From contig NC_134649.1 of NCBI RefSeq assembly GCF_030463565.1, positions 38,589,044 through 38,653,043 of the forward strand: a stretch of 64,000 nt of DNA. Direction: 5' to 3'. This DNA is from Pelecanus crispus (taxonomy: Eukaryota > Chordata > Aves > Pelecaniformes > Pelecanidae). Each line of letters starts with the position of its first letter. The first letter of the stretch is position 1. This document shows positions 36,301 through 47,900 of the stretch, piece after piece. The notes under the pieces were generated by a model, which worked only from the letters and a program-made list of their open reading frames with translations, was not told where the DNA came from and did not search any database. The translations under genes were made by a program, and so were the position numbers.

Positions 36301-37007
36301 ATGGCAGGCAGCGTGCCAGGGCTCTCCCAGCTCCTTTAAAAGGTGCTTTTGAGATCCTCCCCTGTGTAGGGGCTTGGGCTGTGCTTGCTGCAAACTGGGT
36401 TTTTGCATCCGCCCCCAGTGCTGTGGGGCAGCGGCAGCAGGCCAGGAGGCTCCTCTCGAGGTTTGTTAGCAGCCATCCCTGGCTAACACTTCGGTGCTGC
36501 TGGTGGTCTCAAATGCAGGTCAGGGCCAGCTACTCCCCACCGAGGCGTTTGTATGCAGTAGGAGTGCCGGAGTGCATCGCCAGGCCGCTGCCTGCGGGGA
36601 CGTGCTGGTCTGGTCCAGCCAGCGGCTGCAGGCACGCTCAAGCGGCTGCTGCTCTTCCCGAGGGGATTTGGGTGGGGGCGAGGGCAGGGTGGTGCCCCTT
36701 GGAGGGGGCTGCGGGGTGGTGGGACTGGTGGTTGAGGCTGGGATGGTGAGACAAAGCGCGTGTCCCAGCCAAGGAGCTGCCATGCTGTGCGCAGCGGTGT
36801 GTGACCAGGTGGGGTTGTCCCTAGCATCCTTGGGTCCCTGCACTGGGGACGCGTCCTCCTCCAGGGTGGGAGGTGGTGGGGGACATTTTGTTAGGCTGCC
36901 TGCTAGAAAAGCGTGAAGTGGCAGTCTCTGCTGGGTGGGGTGGAACAGCCTTGACACGGTGCAGGAAAGCCTCCTAACCCCTGCTCTTCTTGTCTTTCTC
37001 CCTCTAG

Positions 37008-37151
37008 GGCTGACCGAACAGGCTGTGCCCACGATGCCCTGAATGCCGAGCGCAGCGGAAGCAGAGGAGACTGTGTCCCATTAGCTCCTCCTCCCTCTCT
37101 CATCCCTCTAGTTTGGGTTTGTTTCTATTTATTTTGTGGCTGGGTTTGGGC
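37008..37151 (+). other. PLXNA1: 5'UTR part of the first plexin coding exon
   Basis: Begins after a strong acceptor: CTTCTTGTCTTTCTCCCTCTAG ends at 37007. It contains an in-frame TGA at 37011-37013 upstream of the plexin ATG, so the frame cannot extend into a previous exon through this acceptor. Two short upstream start codons lie here, ATG CCC TGA at 37034-37042 and a 13-codon uORF at 37043-37084. A pyrimidine-rich stretch follows before the main start. Confidence 0.65.
37043..37084 (+). promoter_or_regulatory. Upstream ORF of 13 codons
   Basis: ATG at 37043 reads [13 protein letters not shown] and stops at TAG 37082-37084, 67 nt before the plexin ATG and in a different frame. It starts immediately after the TGA of the preceding minimal uORF (37034-37042). 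Such leaders usually reduce translation of the main ORF or allow regulated reinitiation. The effect here is inferred. Confidence 0.5.
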
Positions 37152-38354
37152 ATGGCCTTGGCTGGATGTGAGGCTGCTGCAATGTGGCTTCTTTGGCTCA
37201 AGCACCACTTGTCCATCAATGTTTGGACCTTGCTGCTCTTGGGGAGCACCTGGCTACCGCTGGCGGAAGGCAGCCCCAAGTCTCCCTTTAGGACTTTCCC
37301 GGTTACAGACTGGAGCTTGACGCACTTGGTGGTCCACAACAAAACCGGGGAGGTCTACGTGGGGGCTGTCAATCGGATCTACAAGCTCTCTAATAACCTC
37401 ACACTCCTGCGGACCCACGTGACGGGGCCCGTGGAGGACAATGAGAAGTGTTACCCTCCGCCCAGCGTTCAGTCCTGCCCGCATGGGCTGGTCACCACTA
37501 ACAATGTGAACAAACTGCTGCTGGTGGACTACTCGGGGAACCGGCTCATTGCCTGTGGCAGTGCTTCCCAGGGTATTTGCCAGTTCCTGCGGCTAGATGA
37601 CCTCTTCAAGTTGGGCGAGCCCCACCACCGCAAGGAGCACTACCTCTCCAGCGTCAACGAGTCGGGCACCATGTCTGGGGTCATCATCGAGGTGCTGAAC
37701 GGGCAGAACAAGCTCTTCATTGGGACGCCCATTGACGGGAAGTCGGAGTACTTCCCCACTCTCTCCAGCCGCAAGCTGATGGCCAACGAGGAGAACGCGG
37801 AGATGTTTGGCTTTGTCTACCAGGACGAGTTTGTCTCCTCCCAGCTCAAGATCCCTTCGGATACACTCTCCAAGTTCCCTACCTTTGACATCTACTACAT
37901 CTACAGCTTCAGCAGCGAGCAGTTTGTTTACTACTTGACCCTGCAGCTGGACACCCAGCTCACCTCGCCAGACTCCACTGGGGAGCAGTTTTTCACCTCC
38001 AAGATCGTCCGCCTCTGCGTGGACGACCCTAAGTTCTACTCCTACGTGGAGTTCCCCATTGGCTGTGTGCAGGACGGCATCGAGTACCGCCTGATCCAGG
38101 ACGCCTACCTGACCAAGCCTGGCAAGGCTTTGGCCAAGTACCTGGGCATTTCGGAGCAGGAGGATATCCTCTTCACCATCTTCTCCCAGGGCCAGAAAAA
38201 CAGGGTTAAGCCTCCCAAGGAGTCTGTGCTCTGCCTCTTCACGTTGAAGAAGATCAAGGATAAGATCAAGGAGCGTATCCAGTCATGCTACAGAGGGGAA
38301 GGGAAACTCTCGCTGCCCTGGCTCTTGAATAAGGAGCTGGGCTGCATCAACTCG
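37152..38354 (+). CDS. PLXNA1: Plexin-A1, first coding exon (signal peptide and Sema domain)
   Basis: Encodes residues 1-401 of plexin-A1, the transmembrane receptor that with neuropilins binds class 3 semaphorins (and Sema6D) and signals growth-cone collapse through its cytoplasmic GAP domain. A hydrophobic signal peptide (about residues 24-40, [17 protein letters not shown]) precedes the Sema beta-propeller from about residue 46. Seen motifs include [46 protein letters not shown] and [18 protein letters not shown]. Cysteines 100, 109, 135, 143, 289, 305, 361, 379 and 398 fit the plexin-A Sema disulfide pattern. N-glycosylation sequons occur at N63, N82 and N169. The A1 paralogue is chosen over A2, A3 and A4 from the [16 protein letters not shown] and [20 protein letters not shown] stretches. 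The ATG at 37152 has a strong context (G at -3, G at +4). An in-frame ATG at 37182 (residue 11) would leave a more usual 30-residue signal. The exon ends in phase 0 at GTAAGT (38355). Confidence 0.97.
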
Positions 38355-39584
38355 GTAAGTTCCCCCTTGTCTCTACCCAAGCCAAGCTGTTTCTGGCTCC
38401 CGGCGGTGCTCTCTGGCCAGACCTTTCCTGGTGACCTGACCTGAGCTGTGTTTTTCCAGTGGGAGGACTGGCGCTGTTAGGGCTGGGTGCTCGGCTTGCT
38501 CGGTAGCATTCCTCATGGAGATCACGGCTTCGGTGCGGGATGGCCGTCTGGGTTTGGGTTGCATCGGTGCCCACGGAGAGCCCCAAGCAAGGGGCCCTGT
38601 GCCGACGCAGGTGCCTGCTTCTGGTTCCCCTACCCTGTGGGTTTGGGAGGTGTCAGCGAGCTGGGCTGGGGGGGCAGGATGATCAGTCCTCAGGGCATCT
38701 GCTGCAGCTCCACTGGGGAGTCCCTCACAGATGGTGTGCATGAATTTGTGAGTGTTGTCTCACCTGGGGCTTGGCGGTGGCCAAGCAGAAGGTGTTGGGG
38801 ATAGTAGGATGTGGGGGCCGGAGAGCACAGACCTGATGGAGTGAGGCAGGGAGGTTGGCGGTCCCAGTAGAAGTTGGTCATGCTCATCGTGGAGAGACCA
38901 TGGAGAGGAGGACAGACGGCACAAGGCACTGTCAGCGAGGTGGGTTTTGAGCGTGGCCAGTGCAAACTCTTATCCAGAGGTGCAGGAGGCAAGTGCCGGC
39001 ATCCCGGAGCAGTGATTCCCACCTGGGGGAGCATTCCCCTCTGTCCGCAGAGATGTGTCCTCCTGCCTGGTGCTCACCTGGGCATGTCTGGCCCCTGCTT
39101 GTGGGGGGCCTGTGAGTGGTGGGGAACGGGGGACCTCCCCACTTGGCTCTCTAGGGTTGTTTTCCAGCTGAACTGTTACTATTGCTGGATTTTTTTTTCC
39201 AGGCAACGTTATAAACCATGAGCGGTCGCAGGGAGGCTACGGCTCTGGGTGATGGGGAGGTCTTACACTGGGCATCACCAAGCTGGGCTGGGTAGTCCCC
39301 AGGCAGGGTCAGATACCTGGCAGAGAGGGGTTTGGGGTGCTGCTGTGTGCGTTTGGGAGGGTCTGGTGGAGGTCCCGACACCCCTGCTATTGCCCAGCTC
39401 CTCCCCCAGCCCCGCTTGCTGGTGCTCGGCACCCATCACCAAGCTCTCAGCCCTGCCCAAGCAGGGTTTTGGGTACCTGGTGGTGCAGGCAGGTGGGCAG
39501 GGGGTCCCTGCAGAGCAGCCCTGCCTTCCCTCCCACCGTCCTCCCCGCAGCTCTGGAGGAGACAGCTAACAGCTGCCTGACAAA

Positions 39585-39690
39585 GTAAAGGGTTTGCTGT
39601 CAAGAGCGCTGGGCTCGCAAATCAGATTTTGGCTTCAAACTAATTCAATTTTGCTGGAAAATGATGAAATCATTACACTGCTGCCTGTTG
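39585..39690. promoter_or_regulatory. AT-rich candidate non-coding element
   Basis: About 100 nt of repeat-free sequence with ACTAATTCAATTTTGC and ATGATGAAATCATTAC, a dyad-like homeodomain/bZIP word. It stands out from the GC-rich intron. Weak support only. Confidence 0.28.
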
Positions 39691-41796
39691 GGTCGCGCAG
39701 CTGCTGGCTCTGGCGGAGGAGATGCTCGCCACCTCCTCCCGCGCTCCTGGCTTGCCTCCCCCAGCACCCTGCAGCAGCACCGTGCCCCCTGGGTTTGGGG
39801 AGGGGGCTCTGACCCCTTTGGTGAGGCTTTGTGCTAGGAGTGTCCTGGGGTCGCTACCTGGTGGCCAGCCTGCATGTGTAGATGGATGTCGAGGTGCTCT
39901 TTGGGTCCTGCAGACGTGGCTCTTGCAGGGTGGAAGGGTGTGTGCCACAATGAAGTGGCCCCTGCTTTTGAATGGGTTGGGTTGGGGGGTGCCACTCTCC
40001 CCCAGGGGAGCCAGGTGGTGTTTTCTGTCTCTGTCCTGCTCCAGCTGCCAAGCAGAGCCCGGAAAGGCACGGATGGATCATGAGTCAAGCTCTCAGCCCC
40101 TCGCTGTGCTGAGCACAAGCCAAACCAGACCCTGTGGAGCGTGTAACCTCTTTCTGGCAGGAGTCCCTATGCCCCTAATAAAATGCAGCCACCTCTGGGG
40201 TGGGTCGTGGCAGTGACGGATCTCTCGGTGGTGAGGGCTGGCCAGAAAATAAAGGGCATGTTGTTTTTTTATTTTTAAGGAGGTGGAATGTAGCTGCTCA
40301 GGTCAGTAGTTGCTTGGGATTTATACCCTTTCTGTACGGAAAATGTCCCAGGAGCTCTTGGTCTGCTTCTTTGCAGTGGCAAGGGGCTGAGGCTGGTCCA
40401 CGCTGGAGGAGGCTTTGCCGGTGCTCTGCTCCCAGACCTCGAGCAGCGCGGGGCCGAGGGATGCTCATCCCCCAGCGCTGCAGGGCAGCTCTCATTCTCT
40501 GGAGCGGGTGCTGGAGCCAGAAGGAGAGGCCGCCAGGCTTGGCAGCCAGCTCGGGAGATGTTAGTGGTTCCTCCCCAGTGCTGGCGAGCGGAGTGAATTC
40601 CTGTCTCCTGTTTCTTCTCTCTCTCCCCTTCTGCGATCCAGCGATCCGGCAGTGGGAAGGGGAGTGACACTGCTTGTGCTGGCATGCTCAGACCCGTGCA
40701 TGGACTCACATGCACAGCAAAGGCACCTTGCGGGACTGCCCAGTCCATTCTCCTGTGCCAGCCTCACTGCCTAAATCACTCCTGAGCCTGTCCAGAGGTT
40801 TTGCTGTTCGTGGTGTTTCACTGAAGAGGGGTTCGGTGTTGCGTAGCCTGGCTCTTTGCTGTCCCTGCACGATGCAGGGACCGAGGTCTCTGTGCCTGTG
40901 GCCAGGCGTGCTCAGTGCATCTCCCCAGCATGCCCGACCCCCAGTTCATGGGGGACGAGGGTCTGATGTAGCAGAGCTGGGAGAGGGCAGCAAGTTGGAG
41001 CTGGAGTGGAGGTGTTGCAGCAGGGAGTGATTTGGGATTCCCAGAGTCCTCGACCCCGAGGCTGGCAGCATGGGCAGAGCCAGCGCCCGGAGCTGGCAGG
41101 ACGTGGGCAGCAGCACCGCCCAAGGGAGAAAATGAATTTTGAGTGCTTGGTGGGGCTCACTGCCCAGCCTGCTGGCACAGGGTGACAGCTGGTGGCAAAG
41201 TGGCCCAAACTGGGCCGGGATAAGCCAAATCCTTCCTGGGGACAGCCAGAGAAATGCAGATGTTAACAAACTGTACCGCACTGGGATTATTCCTGGACAG
41301 CGATTAACGTGCAAAAAGCCTGGCATCCCAGCCTAGCACTTGGTGCCTGCCTCCTGCAACCTCCTTCCTGGCTCTTCGTGTCCCCTGCATCCTCGGTCGC
41401 AGCCCCTGGAGGGGCACAAGGGGATGGGGTGTGCCTGTAATGGTGTTAACTGGTGAATTACTGGCTAATTAATGACGCTGAGCGGCACAAGCCTTACCTC
41501 TGCTGTCTGCTCCCTCATTGCTTTCATAAGTGGGCTTGAAGGGAGGCAATGAGACAAGGCACATCAAGGAGATGGCCTGCTCCTGCTCGCTCGGTGCTGT
41601 GGGCCCGCTTCCTCCCCTCCAGCAGGCCGCTTCCCCTGGGAAATCCTAGTTTCCTGACCCTATTTTGGGGAGGCAGGTTAGTGCTGGGAGAGAGGAGAGG
41701 GCTGCAGCGCCGCGGAGGTGGGGGCCTGGGGTGTCCGGGGGCCAGGGGCAGCCGAGAGGGGTGCCAAAGGAAAGCACTAAAATAAAAACAAAACAG

Positions 41797-41820
41797 TAAT
41801 AATAATAATAATAATAATAA
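41797..41820. repeat. (TAA)8 microsatellite
   Basis: Eight perfect TAA units preceded by an A-rich segment. The adenine-rich context resembles the 3' tail of an old retroposon, but no body is recognisable. Confidence 0.95.
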
Positions 41821-42169
41821 AAAATACCTCCAGCCCCCCCCAAAACAAGCCTCCCCTTGCAATGGGCTGAGGCCATGGTCCCTGCAAACACCTGTGCAAA
41901 TGGGAGAGTGGGCTGAGCTCGATGCCTCCTGCAGATCCCAGCATCTGCAAGCTGAAATGCTGCAAGGTCACTGGCCCTTGCGCGCCATGGTGCGTGTCGG
42001 TCCTTGCCGGCACCGGCCAGGGGACAGCTGTCCCTCTGTCCTTCCGTCCTTCCATCCCTCTGCCTCTCCTCTCCCCGCAGCTCGCGTCTGCCAGGGATGC
42101 GGGTTGGTGCTGTAACCCCCGTACTGCCGCCCTTGGCCCGACCTCGCCGTGCTGCCTGCCTGCGCTTCC

Positions 42170-42360
42170 CTAACGAGGCAGTTTGCTGTTAATGAGCTAA
42201 TTGTCGGCGTAATTATTTATCGAGGTGGTGTCGGCATCGCGGCAGCGGGCGCTCCTCACGGTCCCGGAGCGCAGCTGTATTTGTCGTTTCCCAGAGAGTT
42301 TGTTGAGACAAAGCAGAGAGGAGTAAACACCGTAAACATCTCTCCTCTTGCATATTCAGC
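42170..42360. promoter_or_regulatory. Candidate conserved non-coding element
   Basis: Contains TTAATGAGCTAATTG and GTAATTATTTATCG, then CpG-bearing sequence and AGTAAACACCGTAAACATC with two forkhead-like GTAAACA cores. No reading frame or repeat explains it. Regulatory role inferred from motif density. Confidence 0.35.
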
Positions 42361-44750
42361 AGCTGAGAGGTTGGGGAAGCTGCAGATTGAGTGTGGAGAG
42401 AGCAGAAATTGCACCCAGGGGCTGCCAGGGCTTAAATACCCTTATGGCACTGCCCTTAACCCCTCTGCTACTGCTGGCAGCTGGGGGGAAGGTGCTGGGA
42501 TGCTTTACTGGGGTGGAGGGGCTCTTGGGCCAGAGAGTGTTTTTTTCCCAGCAAAGTGTCTGAAGGATCCCGGGTATCTGGATGGGAGCTGGGTATCGGC
42601 TGGAGCATCGCTCCCGTCTTGCTCTGTGGTTGGGAAGATAATTTTCTTGGATCTGCTGTTTTAAAATGTCTAGCCTGGTGATGCAGAGGAGGATGCTTAG
42701 TGTGTGTGGTGGCTGATGGATAGGAGAGGGCGCTTGCAAGGCTGGGATTCAGAGGATGGGTGCAGAGGTCCTAATTCCCCTTCCTTCCTTTTCTTGTGGT
42801 TGCAGAGGCGTGTGGTGCCCCATGTTCCTGTTTTCGGGATCCCCGTATTTCTTAATGCCTGGCTGTAGGAGTTCCCCCAGTTTAGGGAAGGATGACCAAA
42901 GGTTAGGCAGGGAAGGGAGTCCATCTTTGGCTGTATACTAACTCAATCACCCCGCAAAAACAGAAGTTAGAGTAGCTGAGGAAGCAGCCCAGCATCACCA
43001 GACCGCGTGGGGAGGCCGATCGTGACCGGCTGGCATCGTTTATGGTCTTTCCCTGCTGGAAGGCTGGCATGGCGCTGAGTCCCGCTGCAGCCGGGAGCGG
43101 GACCGGGACCGCCGGCCTTGGGGCCGGCATGGCAGTACGGCGAGGAGGGTGAGCAGCCTCGCCGTGGCTGCGGGAGGCTGAAGCTGTTGTGGCTGCGAGT
43201 GCATTGCACCGGGGCGTGGAAAATTGCTGTGTTTTGCCTCCTCCCCGTGGGTGACTGTGGGTTGCTGGTGGGAGCTGCTCCGGGCTGACCCTCGCTTCCC
43301 GGGCAGTGGTGAGTGGGAATCGCGGAGCTATGTACTGCCCTTGCGTACGTGGAGCTTAGGAGCTTGGTATTTTCCCATATGCTCCGTGCACATGCTGTAT
43401 GGATTTAAAACCCCTTGGGGACTGGCATGCATTTGGAGGCTGCTGCTTGCCAAAAAACCTCTCTCCCCTTTAAATTCAAAGTTACATAAGGAACCTTGTG
43501 AAGCAGAAGAATCCCATGGCCGGAGCAGGCTGTGTCCCTGTCAGCTGTGCCCACCTTGCCACCCTAACCTCCTGCAGCCAGGCTCACTGCCACTCTTGGG
43601 GATTTGGTTGGAGCCCCTCCCTGCCTGGGACGGGCCAGGGGCTGCTGGGGGTGGATTTTGCTGGCGCTGTGCGACCGTGTGAGGCCATTGCCTGGCCTGG
43701 GACCTCTGGGAGGCCCATGTGCCCCCCAGGCCAAATACCTGTGGCCAGGGTCTGTTGTTCTGCTCAGCAGGTCAGGGCGACGTGGCGAGGATGCTCGATG
43801 GAGGGGGTGAGTGCTGCGGAACCGGTCCTGGTCCTGCTCCCCCACCTGCATCCCGGCTTTCACACGGGGCATCCCTCTGGCTTTGCCTTGCCCATCAGCG
43901 TGACTGTCCTCGCTGGAGGTCCCTGCCGTCACAGCCCCAAGGGCAGAGAGGAGCCGGTGCAGCACTGTCTCTGCCTCTGCCTGGGCAGAGCTTGCAAAAG
44001 CTTCTCCCAGACCCGTGGGCGAGCACTGAACCAAGGAGGCATCTGGCTGAGCCAGGCGCCTTGTCTGGGGCAAGGCAGCACAGAAAAAAATGTGGGGATT
44101 TCCCGAATATGTTCCTGTGGGAGGAGGAACAGGGCTGGCAGGTGGGTAGCATGTTTGCTGGAGGCTCTGCTATGTGAAATGAGTCTCTTTCAGGAGCCCT
44201 GACCCATTTGTCTTGGCATAGCCTTGGCTGGGAAGTGTTTTGTCTCTGGGGGAAGGCTTGGGCTCACGATTCAGCCCCTCCTGCTTTACTGCCAAGCTGT
44301 TTTAGCACCGGGGTGAGGAGGAGAAGGGTGTGTGTGTGCTGGGGAGCTCATGCCGGCATCCCACATGTCTGAGATGGCAGTGGCAGGGATGGAGGGGGAG
44401 CAGGGATGCTGTGCTGGCTGCTGTTGGGTTTGTAAGTGCTGCTCTGTAAGATGCAGAGGACTGAGAGCCTTGGTCTTGGTCTGACAGTTCGTTCAGATGC
44501 AGAGAGGGGCTGCATGCCTTGGATGTGTCCCAAGTGCCTTACATCAGCCTGTAGGGGATTTTAAGGAAGCATAAGCTCATCCCTTCCCTCAGCTGGTGAG
44601 GTGGGATGGCTGGGACAGGAGGGGCAAGGGATGGGGCTGCTGAAGCTGCCGTAGCCGATGGGGTGGAGATGGGAGATGGCTGATGGCCATCTGGGAGGTC
44701 TGGCATGTCGAGGCATTGGCAAATAGCTCATCTCTGTTTTTTCCCAACAG

Positions 44751-44933
44751 CCGCTGCAGATCGACGACAATTTCTGCGGCCAGGATTTTAACCAGCCACT
44801 GGGCGGGACCGTCACCATCGAGGGGACCCCGCTCTTTGTGGATAAGGAGGATGGGATGACCTCGGTGGCTGCCTATGACTACAGAGGACAAACTGTTGTC
44901 TTTGCAGGCACACGGAGTGGGAAGATCAAAAAG
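44751..44933 (+). CDS. PLXNA1: Plexin-A1, second coding exon (end of Sema propeller)
   Basis: Sixty-one codons (residues 402-462) continuing the Sema domain: [19 protein letters not shown], then [16 protein letters not shown], then [16 protein letters not shown] and KIKK. The cysteine at residue 410 is the expected partner of C289 in the propeller. The acceptor (CAACAG before 44751) and donor (GTAGGA at 44934) are both good, and both borders are phase 0. In vertebrate plexin-A1 the next exon begins with the ILVDL-type strand. No such exon was recognised downstream, so the rest of the Sema domain, the PSI and IPT domains, the transmembrane segment and the GAP domain lie beyond the window. Confidence 0.97.
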
Positions 44934-47900
44934 GTAGGAAAGCCCTCGGTGATGCTGATGGGGAGGGGTGACTGCTCGCCTCCCTGGCCCTTTGGGGTAC
45001 AAGTAGGGCTGTGCCTCCATCATAGCGTGACTTGATATGTTGGGGGTAATGTGCAAAGGGCCAGTTAGGGGCAATTTCCCTGTGCTCCTCTCTGCCAGCC
45101 AAATTTACAAAACCTCTGTATTTTGGAAGGGTTATAACCTAGGGAAGTCAAGTCCTGGCCGCTGGTGCATCAGAGCCTTGTGTCTCAGAGCAGGTGGGTT
45201 TGCCCTGTAGGTGCCATGGGGCGGGCTCTGTCTGTCCGGGTCCATGTGGCTTTGCCATTGACCTGGGCAGGGTGGGCGGAGGTGGGTGCTGATGGCTCCA
45301 GCCTGCCGTGGGGGAGATTTCTCTTCCCGTACCCCTCCACGGCACAAAAGGCTGCTTGTTGGTGGCAATTAGCAAATAGCTCTGTGCCTGCATCTCCACA
45401 GGGCACGGATTTCCTGTTATCATAACATCGTGCCTATAATTACAGCTGTACATGCCCTGTATAAACACAGCTTGCATTAACTGCATCTTCAGCCAAGGAA
45501 AGGCAGCGTATGGTCCCTGCCAGGGGCAGGAGGGCCAGGGCTTGGCCAGGGGGTCTGGCCTGTTTGTCTGTGGCTTGTGAGGTGCTCAAGCACCCCATCC
45601 TGGACACAGCACCCTGCATTTTTGCTGCTTTTCCTGATCTGTGTTGGCCAGGGTGCCCTGGAGGAGGCAGGGTGGCTTCCCTGGCAGGAATCGGGAGCAG
45701 CGTGCCATTATGGGCGATAGTCGCCATATGTCCTGCTTGCCCTGCCTGTGTTCCCCCTGGACCCCTGACCTGCCTGTGGCCTGTTAGCACTGTGTTTAGG
45801 GGCAGGGGGGACACGGGCAGCATGTATTTGGGGTGGGGGGCAAGGATGCTGGTGGTCCTCTCCAGCCCCACATCCTCTGCTTGCCTTTCTGCAGTCCTCG
45901 GGGGGGGCACGATGGCGCCAGGGCTGAGCAGGGCTGCAGGGAGCTGACGGAGGCAGGTTGTCCTCCCTTCCGGATCGATGAGGGATCCGGAGGGACTGGT
46001 GTCGCGTTGCTGGCGGCTTCTCCTGCTGCTGGGCTCCAGATGGGATGTTTTAAGAGGGGATGGGAAGGAAGGAGTGTGTGGGAGGTGGGTTCACAAAGCC
46101 GTGGGGACGGTGTTCCACCTCTAGTTCATTTTTTATCTAGAGGGGCTGGCAGTTGCTTTTTACATGGCAGATTTGTTTTTTCCTCTCCCTCCTTTTTTCA
46201 GTTTTTCTCTGGTCTTTGCACCTTCAGAGCCACTTACAAGCAGCTATCTAGGGTGGGTGCCTGGCAGGGGTGCGGGCTGCATGCAACAAAGTCATGGCTG
46301 AGGCCAGGACTTGGAGCCCAGGTGTGGTTTGAGCATCCTCCTCTCCTGCGGGGCTTTCCCCAGCTTTCTTGTTGCTGGTTTCTAAACTCGGTGCCCCAAA
46401 GGGCTGGTCTGGCTCTCTGGCCCTGCAGGGCACAAGGACCGAGCAGGAGCTCCATGGGGAGCGAAGAGGTGGGTCTCGGTCCTCTCTCAGCACTGGGATG
46501 CTGGGCAGGTTTTGTAGGCTCATCCTGCCTCGGGGCCCCAAAACCCTTGGGGTAGCCAGAGCTCTCCGATGGCAGCACGGAAGCACTTTGCAAGGCTCCG
46601 AGCCCTGCGCTGCCAGGTTCCCCCCTCGTCCATGGCTGTGACCTTGGGGTGGGCAGCCCAGCCTTTCTGCGGCAGTCCCTGCCTGGCCGGCCTGGCAAAG
46701 CGCTGCCTCAGCAGCTACCTGATCCTGCTGCCTGGCTGCCGGCGGGGCCAGAGGGAGGGGAGGGCTCCCCCCTGCCTGGGGAGCGCAAGAAGGGGGCTGC
46801 TGACCTGTCCCCGAGCGGTGCCAATGTGTCCCCAGCCAGGAGATGGGACGCCTGGCAGGGGTACAGCAGAGCGTGGCCAAGGTGGCTCCCCCAGGCAGAG
46901 GGTGCAGGAGGGCTGCGTCCCTCGGCAGCGGTCGCAATCCCTCTGCTTTTAAGCCGTCGGTGTTTCGCGCTGTCCCCATGGCAAGCACCTGTGTTAGGCT
47001 TGGCGCAGCCTGGTGCATTCTCTGCCCTCCTGCCGGTCCCCCCTGCCCTCGCCGGCACCCCCTGGCATCTCCTTCGGGGAGGGAGGGCTGCGCTGACAGC
47101 TGGGTGCTCCCCTCCCCATCCCCAGGAGCCCTGTAATGGATGCTGCTCTGCTGAGGGGGCACTGATCTCACCATCTGGGCCGGGGGCCGGGGTGAGGTCA
47201 GGGCAGAGTCACTGCCACGTCTGGATTTTCCTTGGATGGCAGCTCTCATGCTCAGCATTTGTCCAGGCTGTTGCATGCAGACAGAGCCTCCCTTTGTCCC
47301 CCCCCAAAAAAGCCACGCGAGCCTCTGGCTGCCCTGCCGCCTCTCCCCGGTCCTGCCGCCAACAGTTGCCGCCGCGAGGCCGGGGTGCTGGGCAGCACCT
47401 GCCTCCGCCACAGCTGCAGGGAGACCCTGATTTCGGGGGGGCAGAAGGATATTGCAAGCAATGTCAGATGTGCAAAACTGGCTGCGGGTTGGGATGGGGA
47501 GGCACCGGGGGGATGGAGGTACAGGGCCCCTGTGATGCTGAGCGGGTCGCAGCAGCGAAGCCCATGGCAGCCCACTCTCGGCTTGTCCCCGCAGGGTTAC
47601 CAGGCAGGCGGTTATCTTTGGCTGGCCCCGAGTTATGCGGAGAGGCCAGGCTTGGAAAGCCCTCGGCCCCGCGTGCTTGCTCTCCTCCGTGCCAGCAGTC
47701 ATGGGATTGGGGCGCTTGGGAATTCCTGCCGCTGCCTGGGTGAGCAACGAGGGGATGACTTCTCACACTGCTGGGGCTGGCGGTGAGCCACTTCCTCCAC
47801 GCTCCTGAGCTGCTGCGTCGGGGACCCGGCCTTGCGCCCTGTGGTCTGAGGGTGCTGTGGATGGGGAAGTGACACGGGGACATAAGCTGTGAGGATGCTG

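Larger units (their letters stand above)
22074..37007 (+). other. PLXNA1: Putative PLXNA1 intron 1 (14.9 kb)
   Basis: Bounded by GTGAGT at 22074 and by a pyrimidine-rich tract plus CTCTAG at 37001-37007. Apart from the repeats and candidate elements listed separately, I found no coding exon. Long open frames, such as the minus-strand frame 24178-25584 (463 codons from its first ATG), have no recognisable domain and lie in GC-rich stop-poor DNA. The intron boundaries depend on the inferred leader exon. Confidence 0.5.
38355..44750 (+). other. PLXNA1: PLXNA1 intron between the two coding exons (6.4 kb)
   Basis: Starts with the donor GTAAGT and ends with the acceptor TTTTTTCCCAACAG. The flanking codons join in phase 0 (N-S then P-L-Q-I-D-D), reproducing the conserved plexin-A1 junction. 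It contains a TAA microsatellite and AT-rich regulatory-looking patches listed separately, and no gene. Confidence 0.93.

Noticed and set aside
37113..37151. Plexin start at TTG 37113
   Set aside because: A TTG start is not expected in a vertebrate gene. ATG 37152 in strong context follows in the same frame.
38355..38444. Open frame continuing 30 codons past the first coding exon
   Set aside because: The plexin match stops exactly at the GTAAGT donor, and the homologous continuation is found at 44751.
46248..47747. 499-codon minus frame and 364-codon plus frame in the same place
   Set aside because: Mutually overlapping, no known motif, within the plexin intron in GC-rich stop-poor DNA. The minus frame begins at TTG.
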